This document shows, piece by piece, positions 50,940 to 57,969 of a DNA stretch of 64,000 nucleotides. A model generated the notes under the pieces. The model had not been told where the DNA came from. It was given only the letters and a program-made list of their open reading frames with translations, and searched no databases. Made by a program: the position numbers and the translations under genes. Location of the stretch: assembly GCA_024710355.1 (NCBI GenBank), contig JANJUX010000026.1, positions 1 through 64,000 on the forward strand. The letters run 5' to 3'. Numbering within the stretch: position 1 is the first letter of the stretch; each line of letters begins with the position of its first letter. This stretch comes from Candidatus Rifleibacteriota bacterium (GTDB lineage: Bacteria; Muiribacteriota; Ozemobacteria; Ozemobacterales; Ozemobacteraceae).

Positions 50940-51788
50940 CTACTCACTGTCGACAGCCGGTATTATTTCGGTTTCAGAAGAGATACCTGGCTGATACATC
51001 TCTGTTTTTTCGCCGGCATTGAGAACCGTTTCTGTGTGATTGTCGCCAGAAACCCTGACCCGTCCAGAGGTTACTTCGACGAGCGTGCGCCGCTGGTCGG
51101 TGGTAACCGTAAACACGGTGCCGAGAACCGTTATCTGACCATGCGGTGTCGTTGCGACGAATTCGCCTTTGCCGGCAACTACTTCGGCTTTGATCTGCCC
51201 CTGCAGCAGGTGAAACCCGCGTGGGCAGACGTTCAGTCTTGCCGGGCCGGTCACATGCAGGGTCGAGCCGTCAGGAACATTGATAACTGCACTGTCGCCA
51301 TTGAAAAGTGAGATCGGGTTGTCAAGCGAAACCTGGGTCGGTGTGCCGGAGTTAAGGGCTATCATAAAGGAGGTCGGGGCGGTGCTGATAACCGTCTGAG
51401 GGGGAGCTGCGGGCCCGGGGTGGGCAGGGTTGAAATTCTGGTATATGAGAGCGATGCCAAGAACTGTGATGCAGAAAACCGAGGCAAACCTGAAAAGCCA
51501 GTTTGCGGCGACAACGGGTGGCCGTGCCGGTTCTGCGGCAGCGTTTCGTCGCTGCTGCAGAACCGGTTCGAGGCGTTGCATGATTCTGATTTTGAGCTCG
51601 GGATATGATTCGCCGGAAAAGGCTGAACCCTGATGCCGCAGGTGCGCGATGGTGCTGAGCATAGCCGCGCATTCGGGGCATGCTGCCAGGTGCTGCTGCA
51701 GAGAGGGATCGCGCAGCAGTTCTGCTTCGTTGCCACTTATGACTTCGAGGCACTTCTGGCACATTGCGCTTTTTTGCTGGCTGGTCAT
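50940..51788 (-). CDS. membrane anti-sigma factor with FecR domain
   Basis: 282 residues. The cytosolic N-terminus has the zinc anti-sigma motif Hx3Cx2C (H33, C37, C40), with an earlier CQKC pair. One transmembrane helix (about 97-117) follows, then a periplasmic FecR domain with NVPDGSTLHVTGPARLNV, TPHGQITVLGTVFTVTT and VEVTSGRVRVSG. FecR-type anti-sigmas hold or activate an ECF sigma in response to an envelope signal. The convergent ECF gene 37 bases away is the natural partner. No TonB receptor is nearby, so the iron-uptake role of FecR need not apply. Confidence 0.85.
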   Translation of the reverse strand: MTSQQKSAMCQKCLEVISGNEAELLRDPSLQQHLAACPECAAMLSTIAHLRHQGSAFSGESYPELKIRIMQRLEPVLQQRRNAAAEPARPPVVAANWLFRFASVFCITVLGIALIYQNFNPAHPGPAAPPQTVISTAPTSFMIALNSGTPTQVSLDNPISLFNGDSAVINVPDGSTLHVTGPARLNVCPRGFHLLQGQIKAEVVAGKGEFVATTPHGQITVLGTVFTVTTDQRRTLVEVTSGRVRVSGDNHTETVLNAGEKTEMYQPGISSETEIIPAVDSE

Positions 51789-51816
51789 ATTCTCTTTTCC
51801 TTGCGGATGGTCGAGA

Positions 51817-52719
51817 TTACTTGTTGAAAACTGACGAGAAAGAGTCTTTTATACTGTTGAAGCTGTTTTCAAGGCCGCTTACGGTATTCTTGACCGATTC
51901 AATAGTGCCCTTGGCCAGGTCGGCATACTTCTGAGCCGTGGCGGCAAGGCTGTCGACGTCTCCCTTGGCAGCTTTGAGCTGTCTCTGGGCTTCTTTTGAG
52001 GTCGGGTCTTTGAGCACTGCCTTCAGGCTGTCGCGCAATTTGTTGATTTTCTCTTCGGTAGCCTTGCGTTCTGCGTCAGAGATCTTCATCTGCTTAAGAT
52101 TTCTCGAAAGGTTGTCAACAGCGGCGCTGATCTGGTTAACATTCGTGGTTACCGATTTGGTGACCGCTTCGCGTTCGGCCGGGGTCATAAGAGAATTGAC
52201 TGCGGCGGAGGCAGTAGCATTGGCGGCAACATTGGCTGATGCCGTGGCATTGCCTTCGGGGCGGATGGTAATGACTGCGTCTTCGTCATCGCGTGCCGGA
52301 ACTTGTTCACTGGTCGGAGCATTGTTGTCTATGCGGTTGCCAATAGCGTCGTTGCCGCCCTCTTTCATCTGCTTGCCAAAGTCAGAAATGGCATTGCCGG
52401 CGTCCTGAACCTTGTTTACAATATTCTGGGCCTTGTCAAAACCATCTTTAACCTTTTCGGCGATCGGTTTGACCTTATCGTAGATCTCTTTGCCCTTGTC
52501 GAGAATCGGGGTGACGAACTCCTTGGCCTTGCCGATAAAATCTTTGGCCATGCCGATGCCCTTATCGATAAAGCCACCCAGATTCTGGCTGAGGTTACCG
52601 ACGACATTTTTCAGACCGCTCAGAATCGCGCCAAAATCGACGTTACAACCTGAAAGGGTTATGGAAACCATTAGCAGCAGGGAGATAAAAAGTGAGTTTC
52701 GCAATATTGACACAAACAT
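51817..52719 (-). CDS. amphipathic helical lipoprotein
   Basis: 300 residues with a lipobox LSGC (cysteine about 25) behind a clear signal, and an AGGAGG ribosome-binding site. The mature protein is nearly all amphipathic helix with 11-residue-like repeats (KDFIGKAKEFVTPILDKGKE, IYDKVKPIAEKVKDGF), like apolipoprotein or LEA-type proteins. An alanine/asparagine-rich linker (NATASANVAANATASAAVN) separates it from a second coiled-coil half. It might coat the inner face of the outer membrane or a lipid surface; that is inference. No gene partner is obvious. Confidence 0.65.
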   Translation of the reverse strand: MFVSILRNSLFISLLLMVSITLSGCNVDFGAILSGLKNVVGNLSQNLGGFIDKGIGMAKDFIGKAKEFVTPILDKGKEIYDKVKPIAEKVKDGFDKAQNIVNKVQDAGNAISDFGKQMKEGGNDAIGNRIDNNAPTSEQVPARDDEDAVITIRPEGNATASANVAANATASAAVNSLMTPAEREAVTKSVTTNVNQISAAVDNLSRNLKQMKISDAERKATEEKINKLRDSLKAVLKDPTSKEAQRQLKAAKGDVDSLAATAQKYADLAKGTIESVKNTVSGLENSFNSIKDSFSSVFNK

Positions 52720-52803
52720 TAGTCGACCTCCTGATCAAACAGTTGAATCTACCTGACTTACGAAGCGAAAGTTTTTTTTGTTGCAGAAAATTTTAAAAAA
52801 AAA

Positions 52804-53550
52804 TTATGGCGCTTCAGGAAGCTTCAGCTGAGAATGCCAGTTCGGAATCACCCTGGTCTGGTTCCATACCGAGTGAAAAAATTCCGGGTAGACGACATCG
52901 AAGAAGTCGGCAAGAATGACATCTTTCTGCAGTTCGTCGAGACGGGTGCCGGCGGTTCGCCCTTTCATTTCACTGGCGTGTACCGCATCGATCAGTTGCA
53001 GCGTCACAAGAAAATAGAACTGGTTTTTGCCATAGGGCTGCAACATTATGGGCTTGATCTCGAAAAAATTGATGCGCTCGGTCAAAATTCTGGTGTTGAC
53101 TTTGCCGCCGAATGATTCGGTTCTGATGAGGCGTAGAAAGGGATTGTCGGGGTTTTTGCCCGCTTCGACCCTGTAGGTAATCTCGGAAACTCTGCGAAAA
53201 TTTACGCCACCGGTCTGACTGGTAAAGATGTCGCTCATCTTCTGATGCACCGGAAAGGAATAAAATTTGTATGAATTGTGCGGTGGCGACCCGGAAACCT
53301 GCATTACGTCAGAAAAATTGTAGTTGGAACTGTATGGCAGCTCAAAACAAGCCATTTTCAGATCGGCATAGATCTGCTTGATTACCCGGCGGGCCTCAAG
53401 GGTCGTGTCGATGCGCAACATGCCTTTGAGTGAAGTTTTTGTGCTCGAACGCAGCACGAGAAAAATCGGCCCCATCAACAGTGCGGTACAGATGAGAACG
53501 ATCATTATTTCGACCAGAGTGAATGCCTGACGTCGCTGGTTTGAGTTCAT
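52804..53550 (-). CDS. minor pilin-like protein (PilW/GspJ type), second set
   Basis: The prepilin signal reads RRQA|FTLVEIMIVLICTALL, with glutamate at +5 but alanine instead of the usual glycine at -1, which prepilin peptidases tolerate less well. The 248-residue length and helical SSTKTSLKGMLRIDTTLEAR stretch resemble PilW/GspJ-type proteins. The start overlaps the preceding PilV-like gene by four bases. It is the last gene of the second minor-pilin set. Confidence 0.75.
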   Translation of the reverse strand: MNSNQRRQAFTLVEIMIVLICTALLMGPIFLVLRSSTKTSLKGMLRIDTTLEARRVIKQIYADLKMACFELPYSSNYNFSDVMQVSGSPPHNSYKFYSFPVHQKMSDIFTSQTGGVNFRRVSEITYRVEAGKNPDNPFLRLIRTESFGGKVNTRILTERINFFEIKPIMLQPYGKNQFYFLVTLQLIDAVHASEMKGRTAGTRLDELQKDVILADFFDVVYPEFFHSVWNQTRVIPNWHSQLKLPEAP

Positions 53551-54011
53551 TTTGGGCGCTCCATAACCAGAGATTCGAGGGAAACGGCCTTGCGGCTCAT
53601 CCAGACTTCAACGCGGCTCTGTCCCTTTACTGCCACCGTAACTTTAATCCGCATGCCCTGCAATTTTCCGGCGGTCACCGGAGTCAGTTCGATCAGACGC
53701 TGAAAAAGCCTGGCTTCGGCCGGATACTGCATGTCTGACATCAGACTGAACTCGATGTCTTTCATGGTGCCGACCGGGTACCAGGCTGGCGGCGAAACAT
53801 TGCCGTCGGCAACCATTTTTAGATAATCGTAGCCAAAGCCGCGAAATACTTCTATTGGCTCGCGGGCGAGCGAAAATGCAAGAAATTCGTAGTAGGCATC
53901 CATGGAACCCTGATTTGAAGCACGGTTCATCCAGAACATCGAGAGAATGGCCACTGACAGAAAAGCCATGGCAATGATTACTTCGAGCAGAGAAAACCCG
54001 CGTCTTTTCAT
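53547..54011 (-). CDS. minor pilin-like protein (PilV/GspI type), second set
   Basis: 154 residues with a textbook prepilin N-terminus, MKRRG|FSLLEVIIAMAFLS. A short globular domain follows with a C-terminal beta section (MRIKVTVAVKGQSRVEVWMS). Both ends overlap neighbouring genes by four bases, so this is a three-gene, translationally coupled unit. Confidence 0.85.
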   Translation of the reverse strand: MKRRGFSLLEVIIAMAFLSVAILSMFWMNRASNQGSMDAYYEFLAFSLAREPIEVFRGFGYDYLKMVADGNVSPPAWYPVGTMKDIEFSLMSDMQYPAEARLFQRLIELTPVTAGKLQGMRIKVTVAVKGQSRVEVWMSRKAVSLESLVMERPK

Positions 54012-56047
54012 TCGTCCTGTTCCACCATTCTTTCGAAGGTTACCCAGCGGGCGATGTTGACCTGATACAGGTCATCATTGCGTTTGAAAAAGGGGTCGTA
54101 AGCCACCCGGTGCTCGACTCCGGGAGCCCATTTGTCTAGCTTGAGCCGGTCGGTGGCGATGCAGCCGTGCAGATTCATTTTTCGGGTGGCAATAATCTGC
54201 CCGTTGCGGTCGTTTCTGCCCATGCTGACCAGAGCGGCTTCAACCAGATTTTCAGTGCTGACTTCGATCGGATGCCCGCGTGTTACCAGTATACAGGCCG
54301 AATTGGTGCCTGGTTTTCGCTTCAGGCCGTTTTTGATGGTAATGCCGGGAGCGATTATTACACCCAGGCCTTCATATTCAACGTCACCGTTCTCGCCTAT
54401 GACCAGGGGCTCGGACAATTCGATCACCCCGCGCAGAAACAGCTTTTTTTGCGCCGGCTGATAGATGCCATATTCTTCAAGGCGGTCTGTCGGGGCATTG
54501 CGCCTTGCCCAGAGGTTCATGTGAGCGAAGGGAACGGATGCCATGGTTGGGTCGTCGAGAGAACCGGCATTTCTGAAGTGAAACATGGCGGGGTGGGGAA
54601 GTGCCGTATTCAGCCCCTTGAGATAACGGTTTTCGATGTCGGTGCGGCAGAGCACCTCAGGAAAGCGGTTGGCGATGTTGTTTTTAATATAACCCAGTTT
54701 CATCATGTCGGGGTTGATTTCGCCATGATGGTCAAAGTTGAAGCACGGCATGCGGCGGTTTTTGAATTTTTCAACGAGTTCAGGGTCGCCAAGGTGGATG
54801 GTGAAGTCTTCATCGCTGATTTCCAGGTCTAGCCTGCAGTTGCTCAGGTCGACGAAGAAGTAGCCGTAATGGAAATACCGCTGCCTGACATCGCCTTCGA
54901 TAATTTTGTCGAGAGCGTTGACCGGAAGAAACTTTATGCCAGCCGGGACAATCGGGGGCTCAGTCTGCCCCGCAACTTTGAGTTCGCCTTTGCGGGTCAG
55001 GTCGCGGCTGCCTTTAAGTTCGGCATTGGCAGCGTAAGCCTCGTCGGCCATCGGGTAGCGCTCATATTCAAAATAGGCTTTCTGTCCTGACATTTTGAAG
55101 CTTTCGAGGTCTCCGCCCTGCTGGTCTGCCAGTTTGCTGGTTTCTGCTTCAATATACTTCTTCAGGGCCGGTATGATTTCGATGGTTTCAAGATCGGTTG
55201 CTTCGTAAATTTTTTCGACTTTCTGCGGTTCGGGAATCATCTCTTTGCGTTCAGAGTCGAGGTTGATAAAAACATGACTGCCGCGGCGGTTGCCGAGGTA
55301 AATTTTACCGTATTTGTCTGCAGACAGGCTTGTCTGGTCGATTGCCAGCATACGGTTCTGTGAATTGAAGCCATGGCTGTAGGTCGAGGCAAATTCTTCC
55401 TGGCCGTCGCGAACGAAAAGTGCGTAATCGAGAATATAACTGTTCGTGTATGAGGTTCGCTGGGTATTGTTATCGCGTCGCGAAACGATAGAAACGATCT
55501 TATAATCATGATGTCTGGTAATGGTGCAGGCGCCCTGCAGCTGTTTCTTGAATTCGGGCTTCGGTTCGACGGTTACACGCAGTTCGAGGGTGCCAACCCC
55601 TTCGTTCTCGTAGTAGCGGGCTCCGGTTGAATCGGTGTTGCGAAAATCGACGATTCTGGCGGTAGCATCTATTTTCAGGCGTGAACCAATCGGCATGGCG
55701 GCGGCCTGCGCCTGAGTCAGAACGACAGGAACCGGCACCCCTTTGCTGTTCTTGTTGTCGAGACCGGTATTTGACGCGTCTAGCTCGCTCGAACGGCTGA
55801 CAAGTTTGTTAAACAGAGCGCCGGACTGGTTTTCGGTTTCGTTATGAACATACATGAACGCCTCTTCGATGGCGGCGGCAGCCAGTTGTCTCGCGAGCTC
55901 AGAAGTCTGGAAACGGAAGGCGGTCGACTGGGCCTGCCGCGTCATGTAATGAAACTGCATCGCCAGCAGCCCGACGATGATCATGACAAAGATTGCCGAA
56001 AACATGGCAACCCCGGCGCGCTTGCTTTGTCCTGTCACTTCTGGCAT
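54008..56047 (-). CDS. large PilX/GspK-like protein, second set
   Basis: 679 residues. The N-terminus SKRAGVAMFSAIFVMIIVGL has the glycine and hydrophobic helix of a PilX/GspK-type pseudopilin without glutamate at +5. The remainder is much larger than PilX (about 200 residues) or GspK (about 320), and includes a beta-rich C-terminal part (GDVEYEGLGVIIAPGITI) resembling the polymer-forming bactofilin-like or beta-helix turns of large Riflebacteria/Myxococcales-type pseudopilins. It is first in the set, behind a GGAGGAAA site. Confidence 0.65.
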   Translation of the reverse strand: MPEVTGQSKRAGVAMFSAIFVMIIVGLLAMQFHYMTRQAQSTAFRFQTSELARQLAAAAIEEAFMYVHNETENQSGALFNKLVSRSSELDASNTGLDNKNSKGVPVPVVLTQAQAAAMPIGSRLKIDATARIVDFRNTDSTGARYYENEGVGTLELRVTVEPKPEFKKQLQGACTITRHHDYKIVSIVSRRDNNTQRTSYTNSYILDYALFVRDGQEEFASTYSHGFNSQNRMLAIDQTSLSADKYGKIYLGNRRGSHVFINLDSERKEMIPEPQKVEKIYEATDLETIEIIPALKKYIEAETSKLADQQGGDLESFKMSGQKAYFEYERYPMADEAYAANAELKGSRDLTRKGELKVAGQTEPPIVPAGIKFLPVNALDKIIEGDVRQRYFHYGYFFVDLSNCRLDLEISDEDFTIHLGDPELVEKFKNRRMPCFNFDHHGEINPDMMKLGYIKNNIANRFPEVLCRTDIENRYLKGLNTALPHPAMFHFRNAGSLDDPTMASVPFAHMNLWARRNAPTDRLEEYGIYQPAQKKLFLRGVIELSEPLVIGENGDVEYEGLGVIIAPGITIKNGLKRKPGTNSACILVTRGHPIEVSTENLVEAALVSMGRNDRNGQIIATRKMNLHGCIATDRLKLDKWAPGVEHRVAYDPFFKRNDDLYQVNIARWVTFERMVEQDE

Positions 56048-56206
56048 TATTTCCTCCGGTTTTCTCTGTTCAGTTTACACGCAGAGGAGCGCAAAGGCAA
56101 GAATTGCCCCATGTCTTTTACCGATCACAAAACTTTGTGCAGTTTTCTGGAATTTGATACATGGCCATGGTAAATTGACTGCAATAACTCTTTAGCTGGA
56201 GCTTTT

Positions 56207-57142
56207 ATGACAGAGGAAAAAAAGTATCGACTGGTAACCCGCAGTGACTTCGATGGCCTGGTCTGCGCCGTGCTGCTCAAAGATCTTGGTATGATCGACG
56301 ATATCAAGTTCGTGCACCCGAAAGACATGCAGGATGGCAAAATCGAGATCACCGACCGCGATATAACCACGAATCTGCCCTACGTTAACGGCGCATATCT
56401 GGTTTTTGACCACCATCTCAGCGAAACGATCCGCAACGAAGGTCAGCGCGAAAATCACATCATCGAAGCCACCGCCAAGTCAGCCGCCCGGGTTGTTTAT
56501 AACTATTACGGCGGCAGAGAGCGATTTCCGCAGATTTCTGAAGACATGATGGAAGCCGTTGACAAAGCCGATGCTGCCCAGTTCAGTGTCGATGAAATTC
56601 TGCATCCGCAGGGCTGGGTGCTGCTCAACTATCTCATGGACCCACGCACCGGTCTCGGTCGCTTCAGAAATTTCCGCATTTCGAACTATCAGCTGATGAT
56701 GGATCTGATCGACTGCTGCAAAGATATGACCATCGACGAGATCATGGATCTGCCCGATGTAAAGGCGCGCGTCGACCTCTATTTCGAACAGGAAGAAAAA
56801 TTCAGAGAACAGCTGCGGCGCTGCTCAAAGATTTATCACAACCTGATCGTGCTCGATCTGCGCGACGAAGAGGTGATTCACGCCGGCAACCGCTTTATGA
56901 TCTATGCCTTGAACCCTGAATGTAATATTTCAATTCACATTCTCTGGGGCTTTCAGAAGCAGAATACCGTCTATGCGGTCGGCAAGTCGATTGTCAACCG
57001 TTCTTCAAAGACCAATGTCGGTGAACTGATGCTGAAATACGGTGGTGGTGGGCATCATGCCGCCGGCACCTGCCAGATCGACCATGACAAGGCCCCGGGT
57101 GTCTTGAAAGAACTGATCGGAAAAATCACCCGCGACGGCTGA
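56207..57142 (+). CDS. DHH-family phosphoesterase
   Basis: 311 residues with the DHH motifs: TRSDFDGLVCAVLL (motif I), VFDHHLSE (the DHH motif), a DKADAAQ aspartate (motif IV) and the C-terminal DHHA1 signature YGGGGHHAAGTCQ. The family includes exopolyphosphatases, oligoribonucleases (NrnA) and cyclic-dinucleotide hydrolases; the DHHA1 G-G-G-H-x-x-A-x-G loop is common to all of them, so the substrate is open. It is monocistronic, divergent from the minor-pilin set. Confidence 0.85.
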   Translation: MTEEKKYRLVTRSDFDGLVCAVLLKDLGMIDDIKFVHPKDMQDGKIEITDRDITTNLPYVNGAYLVFDHHLSETIRNEGQRENHIIEATAKSAARVVYNYYGGRERFPQISEDMMEAVDKADAAQFSVDEILHPQGWVLLNYLMDPRTGLGRFRNFRISNYQLMMDLIDCCKDMTIDEIMDLPDVKARVDLYFEQEEKFREQLRRCSKIYHNLIVLDLRDEEVIHAGNRFMIYALNPECNISIHILWGFQKQNTVYAVGKSIVNRSSKTNVGELMLKYGGGGHHAAGTCQIDHDKAPGVLKELIGKITRDG

Positions 57143-57195
57143 AAATAATTACTCTAGTCCTCTGTCACATTTGGATTCAAGGGACGACAATTTGT

Positions 57196-57263
57196 GCGTC
57201 ATCCCTGCGAATGCAGGGATCTAAGCCTTATAGATGAGATTCCCGCCTTCGCGGGAATGACGC
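57196..57263. repeat. two-hairpin intergenic repeat (REP/MITE-like)
   Basis: Two perfect 8-bp hairpins lie in tandem: ATCCCTGC/GCAGGGAT (57201-57220, loop GAAT) and ATTCCCGC/GCGGGAAT (57239-57258, loop CTTC). They are enclosed by a 7-bp inverted repeat GCGTCAT/ATGACGC (57196-57202, 57257-57263). The GTCATCCCTGCGAATGCAGG style is common to intergenic REP-like elements in many genomes. It sits between the DHH and Sel1 genes. Function as a transcript end or a dispersed element cannot be told from one copy. Confidence 0.75.
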
Positions 57264-57336
57264 GGCAAAACCACAAATTCAACTTTGCGAGACTACTATT
57301 AGCTGGGGTCAGACAGAGATATTTTCTGTCTGGCTT

Positions 57337-57825
57337 TTATTTTGCCGGTTTCCAGGCTGAAAGGCGTTTTTTGGCTTCGGTAACCTGATCTTTGCTGAGT
57401 TTTAGCTCAAGCTCGCGGCGCAGGCGCTGCGCGTCTTTGTCGTTCTGTTTTTCGGCCAGAGAATACCAGAAATAAGCCTCGACGAGACTGCGCCCGACCC
57501 CTTCGCCATTTTCATACATGGTGCCGAGGCTGAACTGGGCGTTGGCATGGTTCTGGTCAGCGGCCAGGCGATAAAGTTCGGCGGCTTTTTTGTGGTCTTT
57601 GGGCACATGCATGCCGCAGTAATACATAAAAGCCATGTTAACCTGAGCTTCGGGGTCACCTTTTTCGGCGGCCGGAGCAAAAATTGCGGCTGCTTTGGCG
57701 AAATCGCCGCTCTGATAAGCTTTGCCGGCTTCTTCCAGAGATGCTTTACGGCTGCAGCAACCGGTAAAAAACAACACCGGCAGGGCGAGCAACATTAAAG
57801 CACAATAGCGGTATGGCAATTTCAT
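57337..57825 (-). CDS. Sel1-repeat lipoprotein
   Basis: 162 residues from the ATG at 57825, chosen because AAGGAACG lies just upstream. The lipobox is FTGC. Three Sel1-like repeats follow (EAQVNMAFMYYCGMHVPKD, NAQFSLGTMYENGEGVGRS) and then a C-terminal helix. Sel1 proteins are TPR-like scaffolds of the envelope. A weak 8-bp inverted repeat with a T-rich right flank (57310-57332) lies just after its stop; it would suit the opposite strand better. Confidence 0.85.
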   Translation of the reverse strand: MKLPYRYCALMLLALPVLFFTGCCSRKASLEEAGKAYQSGDFAKAAAIFAPAAEKGDPEAQVNMAFMYYCGMHVPKDHKKAAELYRLAADQNHANAQFSLGTMYENGEGVGRSLVEAYFWYSLAEKQNDKDAQRLRRELELKLSKDQVTEAKKRLSAWKPAK

Positions 57826-57969
57826 GTATCGTTCCTTATTCAATTGTTACTTCGAATTTAAATGTTTTTGACCGGTTTGTAAAGTTGCTTAACCGTCAAA
57901 ACTTCTGCCTGGCTGGTAGATAATCAGGGCCGAATAGGTTAAGATGTCTGGCAGATCGAGAGGCTACAG

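Noticed and set aside
57310..57332. CAGACAGA/TCTGTCTG inverted repeat as terminator of the Sel1 gene
   Set aside because: The T-rich flank is on the plus-strand side, and it is far from the DHH stop; too weak to call for either gene.
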